From Nocardioides pantholopis (lineage in GTDB: Bacteria; Actinomycetota; Actinomycetes; Propionibacteriales; Nocardioidaceae), in the NCBI RefSeq assembly GCF_003710085.1, contig NZ_CP033324.1, forward strand, positions 3,473,501 through 3,537,500: a stretch of 64,000 bases of DNA, given 5' to 3'. The notes beneath the pieces are model-generated. The model did no database searches. It was given only the letters and a program-made list of their open reading frames with translations, and was not told the DNA's origin. Shown here in pieces: positions 6,577 through 15,364 of the stretch (positions within the stretch are counted from its first letter, which is position 1; every line of letters starts with the position of its first letter). The position numbers and the translations under genes were made by a program.

Positions 6577-7629
6577 ATGACCGATCCCGTCCGCTGGGGT
6601 GTCCTGGCCACCGGCAAGATCGCCCACACCTTCGTCGCGGACCTGGCGCTGGTGCCGGGCGCCGAGCTGGTCGCGGTCGGCTCGCGCAGCCTGGAGTCCG
6701 CACGCGCGTTCGTCGCCGAGCACCCCGACGCCACCTCCACCACCACTGGCACGGGCACGGCCACGGCGTACGCCTCCTACGAGGAGCTGGTGGCCGATCC
6801 CGCGGTCGAGGTCGTGTACGTCGCGACGCCGCACGCCCTGCACCTGGAGAACGCCCGGATGGCGTTCGAGGCCGGCAAGCACGTGCTGTGCGAGAAGCCG
6901 CTGACGCTCTCGGCCGCGGCCGCCGAGGAGATGGTCGCGCTGGCGCGGCGCCACGACCGGTTCCTGATGGAGGCGATGTGGACCGCCTGCCACCCGGTCG
7001 TCCGCCAGCTCGCCGAGGACCTGCACGCCGGGCGCTTCGGCACCCCGCGCCAGCTGCAGGCCGAGCTGGGCTTCCGGGTGGACGCGCCCCCGGAGGACCG
7101 GCTGATGAACCCCGACCTCGGCGGCGGTGCCCTGCTGGACATGGGGATCTATCCGCTGACCTTCGCCCACCTGATGCTCGGCGAGGCCGAGTCGCTGCGC
7201 GCGATCGCCACGCTGGCGCCGTCCGGGATCGACCTGGACGTGGTGATCGCCGGCGCCTACCCGGGTGGGGCGCTGGCGACGATGAACGCCTCGATGTCGT
7301 CGTGGTCCTCACGGGCGGCCGCCATCGCCACCGACGAGGGCCGGATCGTGATCTCCGACCAGTTCCACCACCCCGACCGGGCGGTGTTCCTGCCGTACGG
7401 CTCCGGCACCAACGACACCGCGGCGCCCGGAGCGGAGGTCGTCGTCACCGGCCGCGAGCCGGTGCTGGGACGCGGCTACGGCAACGAGATCGCCGAGGTC
7501 GACCGCTGCGTGCGGGCCGGGCTGCGGGAGAGCCCGCTGGTCCCCCACGAGCAGACGCTGACGATCCTGCGCCAGCTCGACGACCTGCGGCGCCAGGTCG
7601 GGGTCGTGTACGCCGGAGACCCCGCCTGA
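6577..7629 (+). CDS. Gfo/Idh/MocA-family NAD(P)-dependent oxidoreductase
   Basis: The 350-residue product has an N-terminal Rossmann fold (WGVLATGKIAHTFVADLAL) and the family's EKP motif in HVLCEKPLTLS. A C-terminal alpha/beta domain follows with LGGGALLDMGIYPLTFAHLM, which contains the substrate-site Asp-x-x-x-Tyr pattern. Family members oxidise or reduce sugars, inositols or trans-dihydrodiols. The substrate here cannot be read from sequence. It is a single-gene unit, read from a leaderless promoter, and its 3' end nearly touches the convergent response-regulator gene (7629 versus 7634). Confidence 0.85.
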   Translation: MTDPVRWGVLATGKIAHTFVADLALVPGAELVAVGSRSLESARAFVAEHPDATSTTTGTGTATAYASYEELVADPAVEVVYVATPHALHLENARMAFEAGKHVLCEKPLTLSAAAAEEMVALARRHDRFLMEAMWTACHPVVRQLAEDLHAGRFGTPRQLQAELGFRVDAPPEDRLMNPDLGGGALLDMGIYPLTFAHLMLGEAESLRAIATLAPSGIDLDVVIAGAYPGGALATMNASMSSWSSRAAAIATDEGRIVISDQFHHPDRAVFLPYGSGTNDTAAPGAEVVVTGREPVLGRGYGNEIAEVDRCVRAGLRESPLVPHEQTLTILRQLDDLRRQVGVVYAGDPA

Positions 7630-7633
7630 GCGG

Positions 7634-8284
7634 TCACCCGCCCGCCGCCCGCAGGTACCGCACCACGGCCAGCACCCGCCGGTGGGCTGCATCGTCGCCG
7701 GCGAGCAGCCCGAGCTTGGCGAAGATCCGCTGGGTGTGCTTCTCGACCGCGCCGGGGGTGACCACCATCGCGGCGGCGATCGCGGTGTTGGAGCGGCCCT
7801 CGGCCATCAGCGCGAGCACCTCCCGCTCGCGCGGGGTGAGCCCGGCGAGCGGGTCGGGACGGCGCGCCATCAGCTGGCGCACCACCAACGGGTCGAGCGC
7901 CGTGCCGCCCTGGGCGACGGCGCTCAGACCGGCGAGGAAGTCGTCGAGGTCGCTGACGCGGTCCTTGAGCAGGTAGCCGACCCCGCCCTCGCCGGCGGCC
8001 AGCAGCTCCTCGGCGTAGGAGACCTCGACGTACTGCGAGAGCACCATCAGCCGCGCCGCCGGCCACTCCCGGCGTACGTCGACCGCGGCCCGCAGGCCCT
8101 CGTCGGTGTGGCTGGGCGGCATCCGCACGTCGACGATCCCGACGTCGGGCCGGTGCTCGCGCATCGCCGCCACGAAGGCCGGCCCGTCGGCCACCGAGGC
8201 GACCACGTCGTGGCCGGCCTCGGCGAGCAGCAGCTGCAGGCCCTCGCGCAGCAGGAAGGAGTCGTCGGCGACCACGATCCTCAT
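7634..8284 (-). CDS. NarL/LuxR-family response regulator
   Basis: A 216-residue response regulator. The receiver has acidic residues at D7/D8, phospho-acceptor D52 in VGIVDVRMPP, and K106 in GYLLKDRVSD. A LuxR-type helix-turn-helix follows, starting at LTPREREVLALMAEGRSNTA and ending VEKHTQRIFAKLGL. It lies 7 bases downstream of the histidine kinase gene and is surely its partner. The target genes are not indicated by the sequence; autoregulation of the pair would be usual for the family. Confidence 0.92.
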   Translation of the reverse strand: MRIVVADDSFLLREGLQLLLAEAGHDVVASVADGPAFVAAMREHRPDVGIVDVRMPPSHTDEGLRAAVDVRREWPAARLMVLSQYVEVSYAEELLAAGEGGVGYLLKDRVSDLDDFLAGLSAVAQGGTALDPLVVRQLMARRPDPLAGLTPREREVLALMAEGRSNTAIAAAMVVTPGAVEKHTQRIFAKLGLLAGDDAAHRRVLAVVRYLRAAGG

Positions 8285-8291
8285 CCGGCGA

Positions 8292-9671
8292 TCATCCCGC
8301 CTCCAGCGGCAGCAGCGCGCGCAGCACCGTCGGCCCGCCGGCCGGGGACTCCACGGCCAGCACCCCGTCGACCCCGACCAGCCGCTGCTGGAGGCCGGCC
8401 AGGCCGAGGCCCTTGCCGGGGTGCGCGCCGCCGATCCCGTCGTCCTCCACCCGGATGCCGAGGTCGCCCTCGGTGACGCCGACGTCGACCAGCACCCGGG
8501 TCGCGCCGCTGTGCTTGGCGACGTTGGTCAGCGCCTCGCTGACCACGAAGTACGCAGCGGTCTCCACGTGCGGGGGCAGCCCGTCGGGGACGTCGATGCG
8601 GGCCTCGACCGGCACCGGGCAGCGGGTGAGCAGCTCCTCCAGCGCGACCCGCAGCCCCCGGTCGACCAGCATCGGCGGTGCGATCCCGCGCGAGAGCGAG
8701 CGCAGCTCCTCGACGGTCTCGCGGGCCTGCACCAGCGCGGCGTCCAGGGTCTCGCCGACCTGCTCGGGGTTGCGGTCCAGCTGGCGGCGGGCCCGGCCCA
8801 GGTCCATGCTCAGCCGGACCAGCCGCTGCTGCGGGCCGTCGTGGATGTCGCGCTCCAGGCGCCGCAGCGAGGACGCCTCGGCGTCCCGGGCCGCGTCGCG
8901 GCCGGTCGCCACCCGGTGTACCTCCGCCTGGAGGTCGGCCCGGCTGGACAGCAGCACCCGGGCGGTCCCGGCGTTCAGCAGCGTCACGGTCCGGACGGCG
9001 TACGGCAGGGTCAGCAGGGCCAGGGTGCCGGCGGCCAGGTTGAGCAGGCTCTCGGTCAGTCGCCCCTCCCCGAGCCCGAGCAGCTCGGCCAGGCCGCCGT
9101 ACTCGCCGTCGGGCAGGAAGCCCTGCCAGGTCCAGTAGGTCAGGCCGGCCAGGCTCACCGCCCACCAGACCAGCGTCACCAGGAACGCCAGCGTGCCGGT
9201 CACCAGCCCCACCAGGCACCACCCGACGTCGAGCCAGGACTGCGGGTCGCGCAGCGAGGTCAGCCCGTGCCGCCAGATCCCCGAGCCGCGCGGCGCGCAG
9301 AGGTAGCGCGGGGTGGCGGCCGCCCGGCCCAGCATCGTGCGCTGCCGGTGCCGCTCGAGGCGGGCGAACCCGCGCGCCACCTGGGTGGCCAGCGCCAGCA
9401 GCAGCACCCCGCCGACCAGGACCGAGAGCCCGACCCCCAGGGCCAGGTTGACCACCGTCAGCACGAAGGCGGGCAGCGCCAGCACGAACGCCGAGATCGC
9501 GTAGCCGGACTCCAGCAGCACCCGGCGTACGCCGCGGGGCGGCTCGGCGGTGCCGGACCGGGGGCCGGACCAGGGTCCGGCCGGGGGCGGTGTCGGGGGC
9601 GGGGTCGGCGGCGGGGTCGTCACAGGGCTCATCCCCGGGGTCAGCGTGGTCGTCTCGTCCATGGCCACCAT
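8292..9671 (-). CDS. Membrane sensor histidine kinase (HisKA_3), partner of the adjacent response regulator
   Basis: About 459 residues. After a Pro-rich N-terminus come four to five membrane segments with the actinobacterial 'putative sensor' domain (around residues 50-240). These are followed by a dimerisation/phospho-acceptor helix with ERDIHDGPQQRLVRL and a HATPase_c domain (VSEALTNVAKHSGA, then RVEDDGIGG and GLGLAGLQQRL). The start is ambiguous: ATG 9671 has GAGAAG just in front and ATG 9662 is in frame nine bases on; an earlier in-frame start at 9710 lacks support. Kinases of this type sense envelope stress in relatives, but the signal here is unknown. Confidence 0.87.
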   Translation of the reverse strand: MVAMDETTTLTPGMSPVTTPPPTPPPTPPPAGPWSGPRSGTAEPPRGVRRVLLESGYAISAFVLALPAFVLTVVNLALGVGLSVLVGGVLLLALATQVARGFARLERHRQRTMLGRAAATPRYLCAPRGSGIWRHGLTSLRDPQSWLDVGWCLVGLVTGTLAFLVTLVWWAVSLAGLTYWTWQGFLPDGEYGGLAELLGLGEGRLTESLLNLAAGTLALLTLPYAVRTVTLLNAGTARVLLSSRADLQAEVHRVATGRDAARDAEASSLRRLERDIHDGPQQRLVRLSMDLGRARRQLDRNPEQVGETLDAALVQARETVEELRSLSRGIAPPMLVDRGLRVALEELLTRCPVPVEARIDVPDGLPPHVETAAYFVVSEALTNVAKHSGATRVLVDVGVTEGDLGIRVEDDGIGGAHPGKGLGLAGLQQRLVGVDGVLAVESPAGGPTVLRALLPLEAG

Positions 9672-9787
9672 GCTTCTCGCGCGGCAGGCCGGGCACGATC
9701 CTGCCAGCACCCGGGTCCGGGGTGGGGCCAGCCCGACACTCCCCTGCTCAGCACCCGGGCTGCCGCACGCGGCTAGGCCCCAGCCCC

Positions 9788-9793
9788 TAGGGT
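9788..9793 (+). promoter_or_regulatory. -10 box TAGGGT, leaderless promoter of otsA
   Basis: TAGGGT followed by TGAGGC and GTG 9800: a 6-base gap identical in layout to the 6565 promoter. Confidence 0.65.
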
Positions 9794-9799
9794 TGAGGC

Positions 9800-11227
9800 G
9801 TGCCGAACAACCTCGTGATCGTCGCCAACCGGCTCCCGGTCGACCGGGTCGAGCAGGCGGACGGCACCCCGGGCTGGCGACTCTCGCCCGGTGGTCTCGT
9901 GACCGCCATCGAGCCGGTCATGCGCGCCAACGACGGGGTCTGGCTGGGCTGGCCCGGCGGGACCGACCAGGACCTGGAGCCGTTCGAGCACGACGGCATG
10001 AGCCTGGTCCCGATGTCGATGAGCCAGACCGACATCGAGCTCTTCTACGAGGGGTTCAGCAACGGGACCCTGTGGCCGCTTTACCACGACCTCGTCGCCA
10101 AGCCGGAGTTCCACCGGGAGTGGTGGGACGCCTACGTCTCGGTCAACCGGCGCTTCGCCGAGAAGGCCGCCGACAACGCCGCCGAGGGCGCGACGGTCTG
10201 GGTCCACGACTACCAGCTGCAGCTGGTGCCGCAGATGCTGCGCGAGATCCGCCCCGACCTGCGCATCGGCTTCTACCTGCACATCCCGTTCCCGCCCGGC
10301 GAGCTGTTCCAGCAGCTCCCGTGGCGACGCCAGCTGCTCGAGGGGCTGCTCGGCGCGGACCTGGTCGGCTTCCAGGGCCACGGCGCGGCCGGCAACTTCG
10401 TGCGCCTGGTCCGCCAGCGGGTCGGCCACAAGACGCACAAGGACCTGGTCTACCTGCCCGACGGGCGCACCGTGCGCGCCGCGGCGTTCCCGATCTCCAT
10501 CGACTCCCAGGGCTTCGAGGACCTCGCCACCTCCGAGCCGGTCGCGGCGCGGGCCAAGGAGATCCGCGAGGCGCTCGGGAGCCCCACCAAGGTGTTCCTG
10601 GGCATCGACCGGCTCGACTACACCAAGGGCATCTACGCCCGGCTGCGCGCGTTCAGCGAGCTGATCGCCGACGGCCACCTCGACGTCGAGGACGCGGTGT
10701 TCGTCCAGGTCGCGGTGCCCTCGCGCGAGCAGGTCGAGCAGTACCGGATCCTGCGTGACGACATCGACCGGCTGGTCGGCCGGATCAACGGCGACCTGGG
10801 CCGGATCGGCCGGCCCGCGATCAGCTACCTGCACTCCTCCTACCCGCGCGAGGAGATGGCAGCGCTCTACCGCAGCGCCGACATCATGGTCGTCACGCCC
10901 TACCGCGACGGCATGAACCTGGTCGCCAAGGAGTACGTCGCCTGCCGCACCGACAACACCGGGGCCCTGGTGCTCTCGGAGTTCGCCGGCGCCGCGGAGG
11001 AGCTGCGCCAGGCCTGGCTGGTCAACCCCTACGACATCAACGGCATGAAGTCAGCGCTCCTCGAGGCCTACCGGGCCGAGCCCAAGGAGACGACGCGCCG
11101 GATGAAGGCGATGCGGCGCACCGTCACCCAGAACGACGTCGCCGCCTGGGCGGACAGCTTCATGACCGAGCTGGCCGACGTCCGCTCCTCCCACGGCAAG
11201 GCCGTCCGCCCCGCCAAGCGCTCCTAG
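9800..11227 (+). CDS. otsA: Trehalose-6-phosphate synthase
   Basis: A GT20 glycosyltransferase of 475 residues that makes trehalose 6-phosphate from a nucleotide-glucose and glucose 6-phosphate. Family motifs are clear: VANRLPV at the N-terminus, WLGWPGG, VWVHDYQLQLVPQMLRE, RIGFYLHIPFPPGELF, LGIDRLDYTKGI, VTPYRDGMNLVAKEYVA and LSEFAGAAEEL. GTG 9800 is supported by the -10 box 6 bases upstream. It ends in a convergent arrangement with the glutamate-synthase-like gene, with an inverted pair of family A repeats between them. The phosphatase is otsB at 4736-5581. Confidence 0.95.
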   Translation: MPNNLVIVANRLPVDRVEQADGTPGWRLSPGGLVTAIEPVMRANDGVWLGWPGGTDQDLEPFEHDGMSLVPMSMSQTDIELFYEGFSNGTLWPLYHDLVAKPEFHREWWDAYVSVNRRFAEKAADNAAEGATVWVHDYQLQLVPQMLREIRPDLRIGFYLHIPFPPGELFQQLPWRRQLLEGLLGADLVGFQGHGAAGNFVRLVRQRVGHKTHKDLVYLPDGRTVRAAAFPISIDSQGFEDLATSEPVAARAKEIREALGSPTKVFLGIDRLDYTKGIYARLRAFSELIADGHLDVEDAVFVQVAVPSREQVEQYRILRDDIDRLVGRINGDLGRIGRPAISYLHSSYPREEMAALYRSADIMVVTPYRDGMNLVAKEYVACRTDNTGALVLSEFAGAAEELRQAWLVNPYDINGMKSALLEAYRAEPKETTRRMKAMRRTVTQNDVAAWADSFMTELADVRSSHGKAVRPAKRS

Positions 11228-11247
11228 GCGGCGCCGCCCCGGGCCGG

Positions 11248-11335
11248 GATCTCGACACGGCCTCGCCCAGCGGCTCGGCCGGCTCGATCACCGGGGCGGT
11301 GGTCGAGCCGGGAGCGCAGCGACCGTGTCGAGACC
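11248..11335. repeat. Inverted pair of family A repeats, likely bidirectional terminator
   Basis: A forward copy (GATCTCGACACGG...CGGCTCGATCACC, 11248-11291) faces a reverse copy (GGTGGTCGAGCC...CCGTGTCGAGACC, 11298-11335). The two can pair into one long hairpin between the convergent ends of otsA (11227) and the next gene (11339). Confidence 0.65.
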
Positions 11336-11338
11336 GCC

Positions 11339-12910
11339 TCAGGCGGGGCCGCTGGAGGTGTGCGGGGCGTCCTCGCTGCCGGGCAGCTCGTCGGCCATCA
11401 GCGCCGCGACCTGCGCGCGCAGGAGCGGGCCCGGCTGCCCCCAGCCCTCGGCGTACCCGTACATCTCCCGCAGCGGGGTCCGGCGACAGGTGCCGTCGAG
11501 GATGTCGACGTCGTCGGGGGTGATCAGTGACGGGTGCGCGACCCCGAGGGCCTCGGAGACCTTGAGCAGGTCGCGGCGCAGCGAGGTGAGGTAGTTCGCG
11601 GCCCGCACCGACTTCAGCTCCGGGTCCAGCCCGCGCGCCAGCCGCCGGTCCTGGGTCGCCACGCCGGTGGGGCAGCGGTCGGTGTGGCACTTCTGCGCCT
11701 GGATGCAGCCCACCGACAGCATCGCCTCCCGGCCCACGTTGACCATGTCCACGCCGAGGGCGAACGCGACCAGGGCGTTCTCGGGAAGACCCAGCTTGCC
11801 GGCGCCGATGAACATCACGTCGTCGGCGAGCCCGGCCTCGGCGAACCGCTTGTAGACCTCGCTGAAGCCGATCCGGAACGGATAGGCGACCGAGTCGGCG
11901 AAGACCAGCGGAGCGGCGCCGGTGCCGCCCTCGCCGCCGTCGATGTTGACGAAGTCCACCCCGCGCTCGCCGGTGGCCATGTGCTCGACCAGCTCGTCCC
12001 AGAAGTCGAAGTTGCCGACCGCGGACTTGATCCCGACCGGCAGGCCGGTCTCGTCGGCGAGCATCTCGGCGAAGTCGAGCAGCGAGTCCACGTCGTGGAA
12101 GGCCTGGTGCCGGCTCGGTGAGGCGCAGTCCTCCCCCGCCGTGATCCCGCGGATCTCGGCGATCTCCGCGCTCACCTTCGCGCCCGGCAGCATCCCGCCC
12201 AGGCCGGGCTTCGCGCCCTGGGAGAGCTTGATCTCCAGGGCCCGGACCGGGGCGGTGGCGATCAGCCCCTTGAGCCGCTCCACGTCGAAGCGACCCTGCT
12301 CGTCGCGGCAGCCGAAGTATGCAGTCCCGATCTGGAAGATCAGCTCTCCGCCGTGGCGGTGGTACGGCGAGAGCCCGCCCTCGCCGGTGTTCTGCAGGCA
12401 GCCGGCGATCGCCGCGCCGCGGTTGAGCGCCTCGATCGCGGTGTGCGAGAGCGAGCCGAAGCTCATCGCGGAGATGTTGACGACCGAGCCGGGCCGGAAC
12501 GCCTTGCGCCGGCCGCGGGCCGCGCCCAGCACCTTCGCGGCGGGCACCTGCACGGCCTCCTCGGTGTGCCGGTGCGTCGCGGCGCCCGGACCGGTGAACG
12601 TCCGGTGCTTGAGCACCGGGTAGCCGGCCGCGTTCTCGATGTCGTTGTCGGTGCCGAAGCCGAAGTAGGAGTTCTCGAGCTTGGAGGAGGCGTAGACCCA
12701 GCGCCGCTGGTCGCGGCTGAACGGCCGCTCCTCGTCGTTGGAGGTCACGATGTACTGGCGCAGCTCCGGGCCGAAGCGCTCCAGCTGGAAGCGCAGGTGG
12801 CCGACCAGCGGGTAGTTGCGCAGGATCGCGTGCTTGCGCTGGAGGAGGTCGTACACGGTGACCGCACCGAGGGCGGCGGCCCCGCTGGCGGCAGCTCGGG
12901 TCAGCTTCAT
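11339..12910 (-). CDS. FMN-binding glutamate-synthase-like protein (GltB domain 2 type)
   Basis: A stand-alone homologue of the FMN/Fe-S synthase domain of glutamate synthase, 523 residues. An N-terminal hydrophobic segment (AAASGAAALGAVTVYDLL) may tether it to the membrane. The FMN barrel shows NISAMSFGSLSHTAIEALN, QNTGEGGLSPYHRHGGELIF, KLSQGAKPGLGGMLPGAK and NIDGGEGGTGAAPL. The cysteines of SVGCIQAQKCHTDRCPTG match the iron-sulfur ligand motif. The glutaminase domain is absent, so this is not a complete glutamate synthase, and its substrate is unknown. It is divergent from the hydrolase gene, with only 38 bases between starts and a palindrome there. Confidence 0.85.
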   Translation of the reverse strand: MKLTRAAASGAAALGAVTVYDLLQRKHAILRNYPLVGHLRFQLERFGPELRQYIVTSNDEERPFSRDQRRWVYASSKLENSYFGFGTDNDIENAAGYPVLKHRTFTGPGAATHRHTEEAVQVPAAKVLGAARGRRKAFRPGSVVNISAMSFGSLSHTAIEALNRGAAIAGCLQNTGEGGLSPYHRHGGELIFQIGTAYFGCRDEQGRFDVERLKGLIATAPVRALEIKLSQGAKPGLGGMLPGAKVSAEIAEIRGITAGEDCASPSRHQAFHDVDSLLDFAEMLADETGLPVGIKSAVGNFDFWDELVEHMATGERGVDFVNIDGGEGGTGAAPLVFADSVAYPFRIGFSEVYKRFAEAGLADDVMFIGAGKLGLPENALVAFALGVDMVNVGREAMLSVGCIQAQKCHTDRCPTGVATQDRRLARGLDPELKSVRAANYLTSLRRDLLKVSEALGVAHPSLITPDDVDILDGTCRRTPLREMYGYAEGWGQPGPLLRAQVAALMADELPGSEDAPHTSSGPA

Positions 12911-12918
12911 TCCCCGTG

Positions 12919-12938
12919 GTACCCCGAACGCGGGGTAC
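12919..12938. promoter_or_regulatory. Perfect 8-bp inverted repeat between divergent genes, candidate operator
   Basis: GTACCCCG, spacer AACG, CGGGGTAC. It fills most of the 38-base space between ATG 12910 (minus) and ATG 12949 (plus), and overlaps the -10 box TACGTT of the plus-strand gene. A bound dimer would cover both promoters. Confidence 0.45.
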
Positions 12939-12941
12939 GTT
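12936..12941 (+). promoter_or_regulatory. -10 box TACGTT of the alpha/beta hydrolase gene
   Basis: TACGTT is 7 bases before ATG 12949, the leaderless layout. Its first bases are shared with the 12919-12938 palindrome. Confidence 0.5.
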
Positions 12942-12948
12942 TCCAGGC

Positions 12949-13998
12949 ATGGACCTGCTGCCCTCGCCAGTCCAGGTCGTCGCCGCGGCCGGGAACGTCG
13001 CCTCGCTGCTGCTCAACCAGGGCCTGGCCGACCTGCGCCCGGCCTCGCACGACGTGATCGGCTCCGGCGACGGGCACCGGGTGCTGCGGTTCCGGCCTGA
13101 GGACGGCGTGCCCGCGCCCGGCCCGGGCGACCCGGTGCTGCTGGTCCCGCCGGTGGCGCTGCCGTGGACCTGCTACGACCTGCGCCGCGGCTGCTCGCTG
13201 GTCGAGCGGCTGGTCGACACCGGCCGCCCGACGTACGCCGTGGACCTGCCGGAGGTCTCCTTCCGCGAGCGGGACCTCGACCTGGCGCCGTGGCTGGCCG
13301 CGACCGTCGCGGCGGTCCGCACCGTCGCCGACGACGCCGGCGGCCGGCCCGTGCACCTGGTCGGCTGGAGCCTGGGCGGCACCCTCGCGCTGCTGGCCGC
13401 CGCCTCCGGGCCGGACCTGCCGCTGGCCTCGCTGAGCCTGCTGGCCACCCCCACCGACACCGCCGAGGTCCCGATGGTGGCCCCGCTACGGCCGCTGCCG
13501 CTGCACCCGCTGCTGCGCCGGACCACCGACCTGCTGCCGCTGGGCGGGCTGCTGGCCGGCCCGCTGTCGGTCGCGACCCACCTCGACGACCGCGAGTACC
13601 TCGCCCAGGTCGAGGCCGTCGCCCGCCTCGGCGAGCAGGCCGCGTCGTACCGCGGGCGCGCCTGGGGGCAGCTGCACCACCGGTTCCTGCCCGGCAACGC
13701 CCTGGCCAGCGGCACCCTCAAGGTCGGCCGGCGCCGGGTCGCGCTGGCCAAGGTCCGGGTGCCGGTGCTGGTCCTCGCCGGCGCCGAGGACGGCATCGCT
13801 CCCGTCGCGGCGGTCCGGGCCGTGCTGCCGCACCTGACCGGCTCCCCCGAGGCCCGGCTGGAGATCGTGCCCGGCGGCCACCTCGGGATGCTCACCGGCC
13901 GCGGCGCCCGGGACGGCACCTGGCCGGTCCTGGAGGAGTGGTTCCAGACCGCTCCGGAGCCCGCCTCGGCCCCGAGGAAACGCGCCCCGCGGACCTGA
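12949..13998 (+). CDS. Alpha/beta hydrolase related to PHA synthases (PhaC-like)
   Basis: A 349-residue alpha/beta hydrolase. The nucleophile elbow is GWSLGG, preceded by PVHLV. The oxyanion region VLLVPPVALPWTCYDLRRG and the block LVDTGRPTYAVDLPEVSFRERDLDL are arranged as in PhaC-type acyl-ester enzymes. The charge-relay Asp is in AGAEDGIAPV and the His in PGGHLGMLTG. The elbow carries Ser where true PHA synthases have Cys, so a lipase/esterase activity is more likely than polymerisation. ATG 12949 is preferred over GTG 12916 because a -10 box lies 7 bases before it. Confidence 0.75.
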   Translation: MDLLPSPVQVVAAAGNVASLLLNQGLADLRPASHDVIGSGDGHRVLRFRPEDGVPAPGPGDPVLLVPPVALPWTCYDLRRGCSLVERLVDTGRPTYAVDLPEVSFRERDLDLAPWLAATVAAVRTVADDAGGRPVHLVGWSLGGTLALLAAASGPDLPLASLSLLATPTDTAEVPMVAPLRPLPLHPLLRRTTDLLPLGGLLAGPLSVATHLDDREYLAQVEAVARLGEQAASYRGRAWGQLHHRFLPGNALASGTLKVGRRRVALAKVRVPVLVLAGAEDGIAPVAAVRAVLPHLTGSPEARLEIVPGGHLGMLTGRGARDGTWPVLEEWFQTAPEPASAPRKRAPRT

Positions 13999-14008
13999 CC
14001 CCGGCCGC

Positions 14009-14014
14009 TACCCT
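14009..14014 (+). promoter_or_regulatory. -10 box TACCCT, leaderless promoter of the MFS gene
   Basis: TACCCT, 6 bases (GCGGCC), ATG 14021. Confidence 0.6.
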
Positions 14015-14020
14015 GCGGCC

Positions 14021-15364
14021 ATGCCGACGACCACCGAGCACCCCGGCGGTCCACCTCCGGGGCAGGTGCTGCCCCGCTCGGTCCGCCTCGGCTACGGATC
14101 GGGCTCGGTCGCCACCGGGGCGTTCGGCACCGTCCCCGGCCTGATGCTGCTGCCCTACCTCACCGACGAGATCGGGCTGGCGGCGATCGTGGCCGGCGTC
14201 ATCGTCTTCCTGCCCAAGGCCTGGGACGTGGTGCTGAACCCGATCGCGGGCCGGATCAGCGACCGCACCACCGACCCGCGCGGTCCCCGGCGCCCCTGGC
14301 TGCTGCGGGCCGGGCTGGCCCTGGCGGTGGCGTTCGCGCTGCTGTTCGCCGCCCCCGACCTGCCCACCGGCCTCGCCGCCGCCTGGGTGCTGGTGCTGTT
14401 CCTGGCCTGCGCCTCGGCGTACGCGTTCTTCCAGGTCCCCTACGTCTCGATGCCGGCCGAGATGACGCCGTCCTACGACGAGCGCACCCGGCTGATGACC
14501 TGGCGGGTCGCGATCCTGGCGCTGACCATCCTGCTCGCCGGGGCCACCGCCCCGGCGATCCGGGACGCCGTCGGCGGCCGCGACGGCTACCGGCTGATGG
14601 GGGTCGCGATGGCGCTGCTCATCGCGGTGGGCGTGGTGGCGGCCTACCGCGGCACCCGGCACGCGCCGATCGGGGCCGTGCAGCCGGGCGCCGGGACCCT
14701 GCGCGACCAGCTGCGGATCGTGGCCGGGGCGCGGGACTTCCGGCTGCTGCTGACCGCCTTCGTGGTGCAGGCCCTCGCCGTGGGCTGCATCCTCGCGGGC
14801 GTGGACTACCTCGCCGAGGACGTCCTCGACAGCACCGGCGCGGTCCCGGTCCTCTTCGCCTGCTTCGTCGCCCCGGCACTGCTGCTCACGCCGGTCTGGT
14901 CGGCGGTCGGGCAGCGGGTCGGCAAGAAGCGCGGATACGTCGCGGCCTCGCTGTTCCTGGTCGCGGGCTCGCTGCTGTGCGTGCTGGCCGACCGCGCGCC
15001 CGCCGGGGTGCTCTTCGCCGCCGTCGCGCTCAGCGGGATCGGGTACGCCGGGGCGCAGGTCTTCCCGCTGGCGATGATGCCGGACGCGGCGGCGGTCGAC
15101 GCGCGGCGTACCGGCAGCAACCGGGTCGGGGTCTACACCGGTGTCTGGACCGCCGGGGAGACCTTCGGGCTGGCCCTCGGCCCGGCCGTCTTCGCGCTGG
15201 TCCTCCAGCTCGGCGGCTACCGCTCCGGCAGCGGCGTGGCCCAGCCGGACTCGGCGCTCACCGCGATCGTCCTGGGCTTCTCGCTGCTGCCTGCGGTGCT
15301 GGTCGCGGCCAGCCTGGTCTGGCTGGGCCGCTACTCCCTGGACGCGTCTAGGGTCGAGCCATGA
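14021..15364 (+). CDS. MFS transporter of the GPH (melibiose/glycoside:cation symporter) type
   Basis: A 447-residue membrane protein with twelve predicted helices. Features of the GPH/MelB branch are visible: YLTDEIGLAAIVAGVIVFLPKAWD, NPIAGRISDRT-DPRGPRRPW in the loop between helices 2 and 3, and PYVSMPAEMTPSYDERTRL. Members carry sugars, nucleosides, carotenoid-like or lipid substrates with a cation. It ends in an ATGA overlap with the PLP decarboxylase gene, so transport and decarboxylation or cleavage of one compound is a fair guess. The pairing with a sphingosine-phosphate-lyase-like enzyme suggests a lipid-like or amine substrate, which is inference. Confidence 0.8.
   Translation: MPTTTEHPGGPPPGQVLPRSVRLGYGSGSVATGAFGTVPGLMLLPYLTDEIGLAAIVAGVIVFLPKAWDVVLNPIAGRISDRTTDPRGPRRPWLLRAGLALAVAFALLFAAPDLPTGLAAAWVLVLFLACASAYAFFQVPYVSMPAEMTPSYDERTRLMTWRVAILALTILLAGATAPAIRDAVGGRDGYRLMGVAMALLIAVGVVAAYRGTRHAPIGAVQPGAGTLRDQLRIVAGARDFRLLLTAFVVQALAVGCILAGVDYLAEDVLDSTGAVPVLFACFVAPALLLTPVWSAVGQRVGKKRGYVAASLFLVAGSLLCVLADRAPAGVLFAAVALSGIGYAGAQVFPLAMMPDAAAVDARRTGSNRVGVYTGVWTAGETFGLALGPAVFALVLQLGGYRSGSGVAQPDSALTAIVLGFSLLPAVLVAASLVWLGRYSLDASRVEP
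15349..15354 (+). promoter_or_regulatory. -10 box TAGGGT inside the MFS gene, internal leaderless promoter of the PLP enzyme
   Basis: TAGGGT, CGAGCC, ATG 15361, inside the last codons of the MFS gene. The PLP gene therefore has its own promoter as well as the ATGA overlap with the gene before. Confidence 0.5.

Noticed and set aside
12949..13998. True PHA synthase
   Set aside because: The nucleophile elbow is GWSLGG with Ser rather than Cys, the protein is short and no phasin or phaAB genes adjoin.
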